A stretch of 64,000 nt of DNA from contig DASVCR010000028.1 of assembly GCA_036381515.1 (NCBI GenBank), positions 5,786 to 69,785 on the forward strand, given 5' to 3'. Below are positions 1 to 9,417 of this stretch, piece after piece. Numbering within the stretch: position 1 is the first letter of the stretch; the number at the start of each line of letters is the position of its first letter. The stretch is from ZC4RG20 sp036381515. GTDB taxonomy: Bacteria > Pseudomonadota > Gammaproteobacteria > Steroidobacterales > Rariloculaceae. A program made the translations under genes and the position numbers. The notes under the pieces are model-generated. The model saw only the letters and a list, made by a program, of their open reading frames with translations. It did not search any database and was not told the DNA's origin.

Positions 1-189
1 TTCAGGCTCGGCCTTCGGCACCTTCGCGCCCGCATCGAACGTCAACGCCAATGAAAGCAGCCAGACCAGGGCGACGACGATTCCCGCCACGACCGGGATC
101 AGCCACAGGATGATGCGCCAGGGCGAAGGCGGAGACGCCGTGTCATCCGCCGCCCGCCCGGCGGCGACCTCCTCCCTGGCCATGGTCAT
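1..189 (-). CDS. Small membrane protein, 3' end outside window
   Basis: The reading frame starts at ATG 189 and runs off the left edge, so at least 63 residues are visible. After a polar N-terminus of about 27 residues there is one hydrophobic segment (IILWLIPVVAGIVVALVWLL) followed by a polar, lysine-containing stretch, which suggests a single-pass inner-membrane protein. The ATG overlaps the stop codon of the upstream gene as ATGA, so the two genes are probably translationally coupled. No family is recognised. Confidence 0.55.
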   Translation of the reverse strand, partial: MTMAREEVAAGRAADDTASPPSPWRIILWLIPVVAGIVVALVWLLSLALTFDAGAKVPKAEPE

Positions 190-1211
190 CTCGCGGCAGG
201 CAACTCGCGGGCCGTCACGTCGTCCGCGAGGATCGGCTCGTCGTCCAGCATCTCGACCTTACCGTCGAGATGCACCTCCAGCTTCGCGTGGAACAGGCCG
301 CTGCCATAAGTGATTGCGACTCCGTATACGCAACCGCCCGAACGAGACATCATCAAAAACTCGGGCGACGCAAGCCGCCGCGCCGCCTCTTCCCGCCCGT
401 TCGCACGCAGCACGGCCCGTGCATGGTCCAACGTGCTCCCTGCCAGCACGCGAAATATGCCCTCATCGCCTGCACAGAGGTGCATGAAATAGAGCAGGTA
501 GTCGATCTCGGCGCCATCGAGCAGCAGAGGGGCATCGGCATTCGCCAGGTGAACTTCCTGGATCGCGCCGCTCACCGGGCGAAGGCGAAGCTCGTCCCCC
601 GCGCGCCCTGCTCTGTAGGACAGGAAGAACGCGTCCATCGGAGTCGTATCGAGGACGGCGTGAAGCAACGTTCCTTCCTCGAAGAACGGGAGCTTCCGCG
701 TCCAGAGCGTGCAGTCTGCGAGCCGCGTCAGGTCCTCCGCCGCCAGCCGCGGAGTCTCCCCCTCGCTCAACCGCGCCAGACGGCGACGCCACTCTTCTGC
801 CTCGTCGAAGGAACAGTGGGTCCAGGAGCTCTCGCGAACATGCGGACCCTCGGGCATTCGGTCTCCTACGCCGGGACCCAGGGCTGAGTTCACGTGCTCG
901 ATCCAGGCCGGACGGCGGCGAAATACCGTCGCAGCTGGCCGCTCTTCGCTGCCCTCGCCCACTTGCTGGAGCGGATCCTTCGCCAAAAGAGCGCTCATCC
1001 GCTCGAACACATCGGCGTTGTAGCGCATCTGGTCGCGAAGGTCCGGATCGCGGTCGGCGACCGCTCTAAGGAATTTGGCCGCGTCGATGAGAAGGCGGGC
1101 GGCGTGTTCGGCGGCGGTCGGCACGGCTGTCTGGATATTTTTTGTTTTGGAATAGGTGCCTTGCCGGGATCTTACAATGGCGCACTCTGGCCCGCCAAGC
1201 TTGAACGACAA
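186..1211 (-). CDS. Hypothetical soluble protein, about 310-341 aa
   Basis: This is a long frame with codon use like its neighbours and no recognised family. The N-terminal third holds an acidic helical stretch (DAAKFLRAVADRDPDLRDQM) and the C-terminal half looks like a mixed alpha/beta domain ending ADDVTARELPAAR. The start is uncertain: the longest form begins at a TTG at 1211 with a GAGAGG just upstream, while a GTG at 1124 would begin directly before the conserved-looking helical part. Its stop overlaps the start of the following small membrane protein, so the two are likely one operon. Confidence 0.6.
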   Translation of the reverse strand: MSFKLGGPECAIVRSRQGTYSKTKNIQTAVPTAAEHAARLLIDAAKFLRAVADRDPDLRDQMRYNADVFERMSALLAKDPLQQVGEGSEERPAATVFRRRPAWIEHVNSALGPGVGDRMPEGPHVRESSWTHCSFDEAEEWRRRLARLSEGETPRLAAEDLTRLADCTLWTRKLPFFEEGTLLHAVLDTTPMDAFFLSYRAGRAGDELRLRPVSGAIQEVHLANADAPLLLDGAEIDYLLYFMHLCAGDEGIFRVLAGSTLDHARAVLRANGREEAARRLASPEFLMMSRSGGCVYGVAITYGSGLFHAKLEVHLDGKVEMLDDEPILADDVTARELPAAR

Positions 1212-1291
1212 GACCCTCTCGCCACATGGTCTGCCGCTGCGCGACTAAAATGCGTACTCGCGTCCCGGCTTTCGCGTAGGGAGTCGCACCG

Positions 1292-2308
1292 ATGTCGCCG
1301 AAGGAACAGGGCTCGAGGTCGTTTCGCTTCTCGACGTCGGCCGCTCGGCCGGCCGATCCGGTATCGTCGTGGAACCACCTTTTCGGGCGCCCGCTGTCGC
1401 GCCGCGTGGTGGCTCCGCCTCCGTCCGGCACGACGCCGCCGCGGATGGAGATGACGGCGCACGTGCTCGGCGGCGACGCCGGAGGCCGCGAGACCGGCCA
1501 CGTGATGCGAATGGCCGTGTCGGCGGGCGGCGTCGCCCGGCGCACGAAGGAGCTGCTCGCGGACGGCAACGACGACATCGTCCTGCACGTCCAGATCACC
1601 GGCCGCCGCATCGTCTCGCAATGCGGTCGAGAAGCTACGGTGAACCCCGGCGGAGCGGTGGTCACGACGAACGCGGAGGAGAGCACGATCGCGTTGTCCG
1701 GAGCCGCGCGCTTCGCGTGCATCGCCGTGCCGAGGACCTTGATGGCGGCGAGAGTTCCGCGTGTCGACGATCTCCTCGCGCGGGCCGTGCCGCCCACGCG
1801 CGCGCTCCAATTGCTCACGCGGTACCTCGGCCTGCTCGACGACGATGAGGCGCTCCGTGCGCCCGGACTGCGCTCCGCCGTCGCCACGCACATCTACGAC
1901 CTCTGCGCGCTCGCCGTCGGCGCGGCGCGGGACGCCGCCGAGATCGCAGCGGGACGCGGCTTGCGCGCGGCGCGGCTGCACGCGTTGAAGCAGGACATCG
2001 CACAAAACCTCGCGCACGGCGACGTCTCGCCGGCCGCCCTCGCCCGGCGCCACGGCATCACGCGGCGATACGTGCACAAGCTCTTCGAGAGCGAAGGCAC
2101 GACGTTGTCGAGGTACAAGCTAGGGCTACGCCTCGTGCGCGTGCACGAGATGCTGACGAGCCGCGCGCACGACGAGCTGACGATCGCGGCCATCGCGTAC
2201 CGGGCCGGTTTCGGGGATCTTTCGACGTTCAATCGAGAGTTCCGTCGCTACTTCGGCGCGACGCCTTCCGAGCTCCGCTCGGCGGCCCGCGGCAAAGAAC
2301 GGACTTGA
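1292..2308 (+). CDS. AraC-family transcriptional regulator
   Basis: The protein of 338 residues has a poorly conserved N-terminal sensing half (about residues 40-220) and a C-terminal AraC-type double helix-turn-helix (about 235-332). The first HTH includes SPAALARRHGITRRYVHKLF, and the second contains the family signature around IAYRAGFGDLSTFNREFRRY. This is the layout of AraC-binding-like/HTH_18 regulators. A GGGAG ribosome site precedes ATG 1292. The inducer and targets are not evident; the next gene downstream encodes an unrelated secreted protein. Confidence 0.88.
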   Translation: MSPKEQGSRSFRFSTSAARPADPVSSWNHLFGRPLSRRVVAPPPSGTTPPRMEMTAHVLGGDAGGRETGHVMRMAVSAGGVARRTKELLADGNDDIVLHVQITGRRIVSQCGREATVNPGGAVVTTNAEESTIALSGAARFACIAVPRTLMAARVPRVDDLLARAVPPTRALQLLTRYLGLLDDDEALRAPGLRSAVATHIYDLCALAVGAARDAAEIAAGRGLRAARLHALKQDIAQNLAHGDVSPAALARRHGITRRYVHKLFESEGTTLSRYKLGLRLVRVHEMLTSRAHDELTIAAIAYRAGFGDLSTFNREFRRYFGATPSELRSAARGKERT

Positions 2309-2481
2309 GCACGCCCGCCGCTCGCGCCCGCCGGACGGTCGGCGTTTCCCTTCGTCCCGGCACGGCGTTCCTTGCTGCCCAAGCCCGCGCCTCGTCGTAG
2401 CCCTAGTCTCGCATCGGATGCTGTTCTCGACCATCTGCCGACGAGGACGAAGGGAACGCGAGAGGACGGAGGGATCACGAC

Positions 2482-3210
2482 ATGCGAGCTCGACTGGAAA
2501 CCTCACTCGTTGCGGCGGTCGTCGCCTCGACGTGCCATGCGCAGCCTTATGACGATACGCAACACGCGCGGGCCGTGCCGCGCGAGGCCGCGCAGGCACC
2601 GTGCACGCCCGAGCAGCGCGAAGCAGCGCTCGAAGCGATTCAGGCGCGCGTGCTCGCAGCCGCGCCGACGCGGCTCGAATCGCTGAGCGAAGCCATCGAG
2701 CCCGGGGGTCCGCTCGAGGGCTGGCGGCTGGCGCACGGACACGTCGTGCTCGAGGGCGCAGGCGCCGTGCCGCTCGACAACCTCGACGCCGCTCCGCCGC
2801 TGCCGCCGCTGCTGCTCTATGTGCCGTCGCCCGCGACGACGCCGGACGACTGGCTCGACTTCGACGGCGACGACGGGCCCTACACGCTGGTGGGCTGGGC
2901 GTTCTTCGCGCCGTACGGGCCCGAGCTGCCTCGGATGCTCGAATGCATAGAGCCCGACGAGTGGTTCGTCCACGAGGCCGGCTGGCACACTCGCGACGGC
3001 GGCATGCGGCTCACGCCGGACACGCCGTCCGAGCAACCGCCTCCGCCGGCCGATGTCGACGTCCTGTTCTGGCACCCGCGTGTCTGGGATATCCACTTCT
3101 GGATCGAGGAGGACGGGCCGCCGGCCGTCTCGTTCGACAACCCGAACGCGCGGCCCGGCGGCCTCGAGCTGCCGAAAGGTGCGTTCTACCGCATCGACGA
3201 CGGTCCGTGA
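2482..3210 (+). CDS. Hypothetical secreted protein
   Basis: The 242-residue product begins with a short probable signal peptide ending at CHAQ (about residue 21), so the protein is probably periplasmic. The mature part is acidic and rich in proline and tryptophan, with a region DWLDFDGDDGPYTLVGWAFF and a C-terminal VWDIHFWIEEDGPP. A good GGAGGG ribosome site lies before ATG 2482. No family is recognised. It stands alone, with about 170 bp to the AraC gene upstream and convergent DUF1428 downstream. Confidence 0.7.
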   Translation: MRARLETSLVAAVVASTCHAQPYDDTQHARAVPREAAQAPCTPEQREAALEAIQARVLAAAPTRLESLSEAIEPGGPLEGWRLAHGHVVLEGAGAVPLDNLDAAPPLPPLLLYVPSPATTPDDWLDFDGDDGPYTLVGWAFFAPYGPELPRMLECIEPDEWFVHEAGWHTRDGGMRLTPDTPSEQPPPPADVDVLFWHPRVWDIHFWIEEDGPPAVSFDNPNARPGGLELPKGAFYRIDDGP

Positions 3211-3357
3211 CGCGCGCTGGGCGTTCCCGCGTCCGTGATCCGCCCGCACACGAAGGACCGGCCCGGAAACGCGCAGATCGGCGGAGCGCCGCTCGACGCG
3301 GTGAGAGCACGACGGAGCGCGAAGCAGGCATGAGCTCGCTCCCGCCGATCGAACGAC

Positions 3358-4068
3358 CTACTCATCGACGATCGGTACGAACCCGCCGTAAATCATCCGC
3401 TGCCCGTCGAACGGCATCTGCGTCTCCTGCATCCGCGGGTCCGACATCGCCTTCTGCCAAGCCTGATCCCGGACCTCCTTCGACGGCCACTCGATCCACG
3501 AGAATACGACCGTCTCATCGCCCGTCGCCTTGACCGCGCCCTTGTAGTCGGTCGTCTTGCCGTCGGAGACGTCGTCGCCCCACGCGTCGACGACGCGGAT
3601 CGCACCGAATTCCTGGAACAGCCGCGCGTGCCGCACGGCAAGCTCGCGGTACGCGCTCTTGTTCGCCGTCGGCACCGGCGCGAGGAAGCCGTCGATGTAT
3701 CCGGGCCTGGTTCTGCCGCCGTCGTCGTTGAGCGGCGCAAACCCCGCGTAGATCATCCGCTCCGCGTCGAACGGCATGTCCTTCATTTCCTGCATCGCGG
3801 GATCCGCCATCATCCGCTCGTTTGCCCTGTCGCGCGTCGCCTTGTCCGGATACTCGATCCACGAGAACACGACGACCTCGCCCGGCTGCGCCTTCACGGC
3901 ACGCTTGAAGTCCGTGACCTTACCGTCCGGCACGTCGTCCGCCCAAGCCTCGACCATGCGCGTTGCGCCGTACTGCTTGAAGCGCGGCAGTGCGTCGGTG
4001 GCGGCCTTACGATAGGCCCCCTTGTTGTCGACGGGGACCGCGAGCACGAATCCTTCGACGTATGCCAT
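3358..4068 (-). CDS. Tandem DUF1428 protein
   Basis: The 236-residue product is two copies of the DUF1428 domain (dimeric alpha+beta barrel-like fold, role unknown). Copy 1 spans about residues 1-117 and copy 2 about 118-236. Each contains a GFVLAVP/GFLAPVP opening, an NK-AYR helix, a VVVFSWIEYP/VVFSWIEWP strand and a MPFD-RMIY-GF ending. The usual family member is a single domain of about 118 residues, so this is an internal duplication. ATG 4068 is chosen because AAGGAGAC sits just upstream; a longer frame to 4317 lacks support. Confidence 0.88.
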   Translation of the reverse strand: MAYVEGFVLAVPVDNKGAYRKAATDALPRFKQYGATRMVEAWADDVPDGKVTDFKRAVKAQPGEVVVFSWIEYPDKATRDRANERMMADPAMQEMKDMPFDAERMIYAGFAPLNDDGGRTRPGYIDGFLAPVPTANKSAYRELAVRHARLFQEFGAIRVVDAWGDDVSDGKTTDYKGAVKATGDETVVFSWIEWPSKEVRDQAWQKAMSDPRMQETQMPFDGQRMIYGGFVPIVDE

Positions 4069-4087
4069 GAGCGTCTCCTTTGACCGA

Positions 4088-4114
4088 TTAGTCGACTTAG
4101 TACCCGTTAGTCGA
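4088..4114. promoter_or_regulatory. Direct repeat between divergent genes
   Basis: TTAGTCGA occurs twice, at 4088-4095 and 4107-4114, with 19 bp between starts, in the short gap between the DUF1428 gene (minus) and the VOC gene (plus). The placement and spacing fit a regulator-binding site, but no matching promoter elements were identified. Confidence 0.3.
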
Positions 4115-4273
4115 TCCGGCGCGGCGCGTTTCGACAATGACAAATTTTGGAACGACGGCTGGGTCGCCTTATGCAGCAGCATCGTTTCAGCGGGAGGCTC
4201 CCCGAGCGCTTGGGCTCGGCTCGCTCCGTTATCCTTCGGGAACGCAGGCCGAAGACCGCCGGAGGTAACGGAC

Positions 4274-4702
4274 ATGGAGACGCAGGAGCTGCACCGCGGA
4301 CGCCTGATAGACCACATTCAGCTCGTCGTGCGCGATCTTGCCGCCGCCAAACGGTTCTACACCGCGATCCTTGCTGCACTCGGCGTGCCGATCGGCGGCA
4401 CCGGCGACGACTATTTCTGGGCGGACGAACTGTTCGTGTCGACGGCCGACAGCGACGCCGCGCAGGGGCAGCTCACCGGGCGCCATCATCTTGCATTCCA
4501 GGCCGACAGCCGGGGCATGGTCGACCGGTTCTACGAAGCCGCATTGGCCAACGGTGGAACGGACAACGGCGCGCCCGGGGAACGTCCGTATCATCCGGGC
4601 TACTACGCGGCCTTCGTTCTCGATCCGGACGGCAACAATATCGAGGCCGTGTACCACGGCGAAGCGAGGCGCAGCGCAGCGTCGGTACGAATCGCGTTCT
4701 GA
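4274..4702 (+). CDS. VOC-superfamily (glyoxalase-like) protein
   Basis: The 142-residue protein has the length and layout of a single-chain vicinal oxygen chelate protein. It opens with IDHIQLVVRDLAAAKRFYTA, has a central GRHHLAFQ strand, and ends with FVLDPDGNNIEAVYHG, where the final E is a usual metal ligand. The substrate cannot be read from sequence; members include lyases, dioxygenases and resistance proteins. ATG 4274 follows GGAGGTAAC with ideal spacing, so the longer frame from 4022 is rejected. It is divergent from the DUF1428 gene. Confidence 0.85.
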   Translation: METQELHRGRLIDHIQLVVRDLAAAKRFYTAILAALGVPIGGTGDDYFWADELFVSTADSDAAQGQLTGRHHLAFQADSRGMVDRFYEAALANGGTDNGAPGERPYHPGYYAAFVLDPDGNNIEAVYHGEARRSAASVRIAF

Positions 4703-4783
4703 GTGAGGTCGTGACGAAGACGTGGTGCCGGAGGATGGTTGCACCAACGCAGCGCCCGCATTCCCGAGTGAACGCGCCGCAGG

Positions 4784-5833
4784 TCAGGCCCGAAGACCGC
4801 GCACCCAGTCGTCGAATTGCGGCTGTGCGCCGCCCGCGTCGAGCCTCGCCGTTCGACCGCCGGCCGACGCCGCCCGCAGCAGCACGCCCCCGTCACGCCT
4901 GACCTCGCTCGGCGGATAGCCGAAGTGCTCGCGGAACGCGCGCGTCAGGTGCGAGTGGCTCGTGAAGCCGTAGCAGGCCGCGAGCTCCATGATCGGCCGC
5001 GTCTCGGTCGGATCGGCGAGGGCCGCATGCACGCGGAGCAGGCGCCGCGCCTGAACGTAGTGCTGAACACCGCCGCGGGGCTTCAGCAGCTCGTAGAGCC
5101 TCGTCCGTGACAGCCCTACCGCCGCAGAGATCCGCTCCGGCGAAAGGTCGCGCGAGCCGAGCTGGGAGTCGATGAACCGTGTGACCTGCTGGAGGTGCAA
5201 CGCGCGGAGCGGATCCCGTGCACGCTCGCGGTGCTCGGGTGTCGGCCGCAGACAGGCCGCGAGCAAGTCGCAAGTCGCGCGCACGATGTGCGGAGCCTGC
5301 TCGCATTCAAGCCCGGGCAGCTGCCGCTCGAGCGCGTCGATGTAGTCCGCGAGCAGCGCGCCGCCCGCGCCGTGCACGATCAGGCCGTGCAGGTCGAAGG
5401 AACGGCCGAGCGCGTCGTGCATCAGGTCGCGCGGCACGACGAGCGTCGTGCAGTCGGACGCGGTGGCTCGCGTCTCGACCGGCTGCGCCATGTCGAGCAC
5501 CGACACCGACCCAGCCCGGATCTCGATTTGGCGGCCGTCCGCCTCGCCCGCGTAGCCGCCTTGCCGATAGAGCTGCACGAGATAGTGGTCGAGCAGGTCG
5601 GAGCGCAACTGCTTCGGCGTGCGGATGAAGCGTTGTCCGTCGAAGCGCGTCCGCACGACGACGATCTCGCCCAAATGAAAGGCGTGCGCTTCCGCGGTGA
5701 AGGCCCTGACGGAGCGCCTAAGGGGCGCGACGTCGAAGACGACGGAGATGCGTTCGCGCCAGGCTTCGAACTGCTCGCGGCCGGGATGATCGGTCGACCG
5801 AAAGGTCGTCATCGGGATCGTCGCGGCGGCCAT
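4784..5833 (-). CDS. AraC-family transcriptional regulator
   Basis: The 349-residue protein carries an N-terminal AraC-binding-like domain that begins with HPGREQFEAWRERIS (about residues 17-200). A C-terminal AraC HTH pair follows (about 230-335), including ISAAVGLSRTRLYELL and YGFTSHSHLTRAFREHFGYP. ATG 5833 is preceded by AGGGGA. No adjacent gene is an obvious target, and it is the second AraC-type regulator within 5 kb, with only limited similarity to the first. Confidence 0.88.
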   Translation of the reverse strand: MAAATIPMTTFRSTDHPGREQFEAWRERISVVFDVAPLRRSVRAFTAEAHAFHLGEIVVVRTRFDGQRFIRTPKQLRSDLLDHYLVQLYRQGGYAGEADGRQIEIRAGSVSVLDMAQPVETRATASDCTTLVVPRDLMHDALGRSFDLHGLIVHGAGGALLADYIDALERQLPGLECEQAPHIVRATCDLLAACLRPTPEHRERARDPLRALHLQQVTRFIDSQLGSRDLSPERISAAVGLSRTRLYELLKPRGGVQHYVQARRLLRVHAALADPTETRPIMELAACYGFTSHSHLTRAFREHFGYPPSEVRRDGGVLLRAASAGGRTARLDAGGAQPQFDDWVRGLRA

Positions 5834-6292
5834 CAGGAATCGGTCCCCTGTCTAGTGAATGATCTGGCCCGCGCACCCGATCGAAGGCAAGCGTTCCGAG
5901 CCCCTCCCCTGTCGCGCATTATGGTAAGCAGTTTCCAGCGGGCGTCGATACCCGTCACAAAGCGTCCGCGATTTCGGTCTGCCCGCATGGCCGGCCGAGC
6001 GAGGTCGACCTCCTTCGAGGTCCGGCCTGGCGCTCCCTTCACTCCTGCCGCAGCGGCGTCATGGCCGCTTTCTCGTTCTACGTCTCGCAACCCAACGGCA
6101 ACGTCCGTGCCAGGAATCGCCCTGTTCCAATCCCTTGATCGCACACGCGCCCGCCGGTCGGTGAGGCGGCTTCGGCTCGCACGCGTCCCATTCCCGGACA
6201 GCGTGATCTCGATCGCGGGATGTGGGCCCGAGGCGCTTTGGCGCGAGGATCGGGGATCCTCGACACGATGCGGATCCGGCCGGCTGCGGCCG
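5834..6292. other. Intergenic region, no gene supported
   Basis: This 459-bp stretch lies upstream of the AraC gene at 4784-5833 and downstream of the DUF4336 gene. Short frames occur on both strands, but their translations are arginine-rich low-complexity sequence typical of GC-rich shadow frames. The part next to 5833 should hold the AraC promoter; no clear -35/-10 pair was recognised. Confidence 0.5.
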
Positions 6293-7099
6293 CTACCCGA
6301 GCACCCAGCGAAACGCTCGCCGCAGCTCCGCCGCGCCGTCCCGCTCGTACCAACGCCCGTGCGCGAGAATCACGCGCTCCGGGTCCCATTCGATCATCTT
6401 CTCGACTGCGGCCTCGAGTTGCGGCTTGTATTTCGAGAAGGTCCAGCGCATGTCGCGCGGCATCTTCCCGTCCGGATCGGTGACCCCGCCTGCCCTCGCG
6501 AGCCAACGCCACGGCCAGCGGAGCTTGTGGGGCTCGAAGTTCTCGATGAGGTCGGTCAGCACCAGAGTCCGGCTCGCGCGGTGGAAGAATTCGACCTCGG
6601 TCATGAAGCTGCCGGCGATCGGCAGCGTGTCGATGGCCTCGTCCCACGGATAGCCTTCCCGCGAGTCGAGCTCGCGGCCGGGAAAGTCGATGTGATCACC
6701 GGCCTGTTCCCGAATCCGCGGCGCGAGCCATACTTCGGCGTCCGGATACGCCCGATGCCACTCGGGGATCCACCAATAGTGAATACGGTTCGGCCCGACG
6801 ATGTGGCGCACCGTGCCGATCGCCGCGATCTGCGCTCGAAGGTCATCCGTCAGCGGCGTCGGCGAATGGACGAAGAGATCGCCGCCGTCGAGCCGAATGA
6901 CCGTCGTGCGCGTCGGAAACGGCATCTTCGGCCACGGCATGCCGAAGAGGATTTCCGGTCCATCGACGATCCAGACGTTCGTCGTCACCGCCTTGGGAGT
7001 GCAGAGCGGCGGATACGTCCCGCGCGTCGGTGAGCCGTCCATGGCCGCGTCATCGAGGAAGCGCGCGGGCTCCGTCGGAGCCTCGTGAGGCGTGAACAT
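6293..7099 (-). CDS. DUF4336 protein (metallo-beta-lactamase-like fold)
   Basis: The product resembles DUF4336 proteins. A VWIVDGPEILFGMPWPKMPF start is followed by TVIRLDGGDLFVHSPTPLT, IVGPNRIHYWWIPEW and a DLIENFEP segment near the end. These are the lactamase-like strands and turns of that family; its function is unknown. The start is not settled: ATG 7099 (about 268 aa) and ATG 7042 are both possible and neither has a strong ribosome site. It is the last gene of a probable operon, about 100 bp after the GH3 gene. Confidence 0.75.
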   Translation of the reverse strand: MFTPHEAPTEPARFLDDAAMDGSPTRGTYPPLCTPKAVTTNVWIVDGPEILFGMPWPKMPFPTRTTVIRLDGGDLFVHSPTPLTDDLRAQIAAIGTVRHIVGPNRIHYWWIPEWHRAYPDAEVWLAPRIREQAGDHIDFPGRELDSREGYPWDEAIDTLPIAGSFMTEVEFFHRASRTLVLTDLIENFEPHKLRWPWRWLARAGGVTDPDGKMPRDMRWTFSKYKPQLEAAVEKMIEWDPERVILAHGRWYERDGAAELRRAFRWVLG

Positions 7100-7197
7100 C
7101 GGAGCGTGATCGAACGGCACATGCTCCCGAGGATCGCACGGTTGGACCCAGCGCGTCGTCGAGGGAATACGGTCAGGCGATCGAGAAAACGCCGGAC

Positions 7198-9414
7198 CTA
7201 CACCCCGAACTGCCGTGCAACGAGCCGCGCAGAGCCGGTCAGCACCGGATCCATTGCCGAAGTGCCGACCGCCACTCGATGCTCGCCATCCGCGATGCTC
7301 CATTTGCCGCTCCCCCCGTCGAAGCGCGCCAGCAAACGGGGCTCCGCGACGAGCGTGACGCGCCGCGACTGGCCCGGCTCGAGCTCGATACGCTCGAAGC
7401 CGAGCAGACGCATGCGCCTGTCACCGGCCGCCTCCGTCAGATAGAGCTGTGGAACGTCGGCCCCCTTGCGCTTGCCCGTGTTCTTCACCGTGAAGCTCGC
7501 GGTGATCGTTTCGCCTCCCTCGAGCTTCAGGTCGGCATAGTCGAAGGTGGTGTAGCCGAGGCCATGACCGAACGCGTACATCGGGCGTTCGTTCTTCAGC
7601 GCAAACCATCGATAGCCCACCTCCGCACCCTCGTTGTACTCGATCGTCACCGCGCTGCCCCACGGCGTCCCCAGCCCTGGCAGCTCCGGCCGTGGGGTCT
7701 GGTCGAGGCTTGCGGGGAAAGTGATCGGCAGGCGGCCCGACGGATTCACGGTCCCCGCGAGCACCTCGGCGATCGCCTGCGCACCGGCCTGGCCCGGGTA
7801 CCACGCCTGCACGATCGCCTTTACCTTGTCGCGCCACGGCATCGACACCGGGTTGCCGGTCTCGAGCACGACGATCGTGCTCGGGTTCGCGCTCGCGACC
7901 GCGTCGATCACCGCGTCCTGCCCCCACGGCAACGACAGGTCCGGCATGTCGAAGCCTTCGCCCTCGACGCGAATGCCGAACGCGATGACGACGTCCGAGC
8001 GCTTCGCCGTCAACGCGGCCTCAGCCGGCGTATAGCCGGGATCGAAATCGAACTGCGCTTGCGGAAACCGCTTCTGCAGCTCCTCGAGCGGAGACGGAGG
8101 GAACAGGAAAAGGTTGCGATGCTTCCCCATGATGCCCGCTCCGCCGATCTTGATGACACCGGCGAAGCCGCCGACCGGGGCGACCGCGCCTGACCCCGTG
8201 CCGCTGATCACGCCTTGCTGAGCATAGCCGCCGATCACGGCGATCTTCAGCGGCTTATCGGTGGGTAGCGGCAGCACGCCTTCGTTCTTCAGCAGCACGA
8301 TGCCCTGCCGCGCACCCTCGAGTGCGATCTCGTGGTGCTTCGCCATGTCGACTTTCGGAGTGGGGCCCCACTTGTCGACACCGACGGCGAAGAGCGAGCG
8401 CAGGATACGGCGAACCATGTCGGAAAGACGCTCCTTGGGGAGCTGGCCACTGGCGTACGCCTCCCTCAGGTCATCCGTGAACGGCTCCTTTCCCCACATC
8501 ACCCGGTCGCCCTGCACACCCGACTCCTGATCGAGCCCCTTGAGCGCGAATTCCCACGCGGGCGTCGCGCCCCAGTCGGACATCACCCAACCCTCGTAAC
8601 CCCACGCTCCCTTGAGCACTTCATTGAGGAGATGATGATTGCCGCCGACATACTCACCGTTGACCTTGTTGTAGCCGCTCATGATCGCGCCGGGCTTCGA
8701 GCGCTCGATCGCGATTTGAAAGGTGAGGAGGTCCGATTCGCGATGTGCGTCGGGGTCGATGATCGCGTCGAGCCAATGGCGGTTGGTCTCGTTGCAATTC
8801 ATCGTGTAGTGCTTGAGCGTCGAGACGACGCCCTGGCTCTGGATCCCGTTCACCTGCGCGGCGGCGAGCACGGCGCTGAGCCACGGATCCTCGGAGAAGT
8901 ATTCGAAGTTCCGGCCATTCCGCGGGTCGCGCGTGAGGTTGCAGCCGCCCGCGAGCTGGACGTTGAATCCGCGCATCCGCGACTCGCGGGCGATCGCCTC
9001 GCCTCCCTCGCGCACGAGCTCCGGGTTGAAGCTCGATCCGAGCGCGATCAGTGAAGGAAATGCCGTGGCGCCCTCGTCGTCCGGCCGGTAGCCGGGGTTC
9101 GTGACGCCTATGCTGGCGTCCGAGCTTTGGATCGCCGGAATGCCGAGGCGCGGCACGCCGGGCGTGTAACCGGCGCTCATGTTCTTGACGTCTTCCGGGA
9201 TGCGCGCGTCGCGCGGCCCGGCAAAGCCTCCCGGCACGTGGCCGAGAATACTGATGACGAGCGAGAAGCGCTCGTCGTCGGTCATCTGCTGCTCGATCTC
9301 GCGGGCGCGCGCGTCGGAATTGTCAGGGGCGCGGCCGCTCGCCGGCGCCGCAGCTGCGGGACGTGGCATCGCTTCACGCTTCTTCGGCTCGGGCTTCCGT
9401 GTGTCGGTTGCCAT
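7198..9414 (-). CDS. Glycoside hydrolase family 3 beta-glucosidase-like
   Basis: The 738-residue protein has the full GH3 layout: an N-terminal barrel (about 40-330), an alpha/beta sandwich (about 360-590) and a C-terminal fibronectin III-like domain (about 630-730). The nucleophile aspartate is D280 in GWVMSDWGATPAW, and the substrate-binding KHYTMNCNE and RNGRNFEYFSEDP motifs are present. It should release sugars from the non-reducing ends of beta-glucosides. The N-terminus (MATDTRKPEPKKREA) is charged and proline/alanine-rich with no clear signal peptide, so location is uncertain. Only 3 bp separate it from the upstream secreted-protein gene. Confidence 0.92.
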   Translation of the reverse strand: MATDTRKPEPKKREAMPRPAAAAPASGRAPDNSDARAREIEQQMTDDERFSLVISILGHVPGGFAGPRDARIPEDVKNMSAGYTPGVPRLGIPAIQSSDASIGVTNPGYRPDDEGATAFPSLIALGSSFNPELVREGGEAIARESRMRGFNVQLAGGCNLTRDPRNGRNFEYFSEDPWLSAVLAAAQVNGIQSQGVVSTLKHYTMNCNETNRHWLDAIIDPDAHRESDLLTFQIAIERSKPGAIMSGYNKVNGEYVGGNHHLLNEVLKGAWGYEGWVMSDWGATPAWEFALKGLDQESGVQGDRVMWGKEPFTDDLREAYASGQLPKERLSDMVRRILRSLFAVGVDKWGPTPKVDMAKHHEIALEGARQGIVLLKNEGVLPLPTDKPLKIAVIGGYAQQGVISGTGSGAVAPVGGFAGVIKIGGAGIMGKHRNLFLFPPSPLEELQKRFPQAQFDFDPGYTPAEAALTAKRSDVVIAFGIRVEGEGFDMPDLSLPWGQDAVIDAVASANPSTIVVLETGNPVSMPWRDKVKAIVQAWYPGQAGAQAIAEVLAGTVNPSGRLPITFPASLDQTPRPELPGLGTPWGSAVTIEYNEGAEVGYRWFALKNERPMYAFGHGLGYTTFDYADLKLEGGETITASFTVKNTGKRKGADVPQLYLTEAAGDRRMRLLGFERIELEPGQSRRVTLVAEPRLLARFDGGSGKWSIADGEHRVAVGTSAMDPVLTGSARLVARQFGV

Positions 9415-9417
9415 GCG

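Noticed and set aside
5833..6144. 103-codon minus-strand frame upstream of the second AraC gene
   Set aside because: Arginine/glycine-rich, no family, no ribosome site; probably promoter region.
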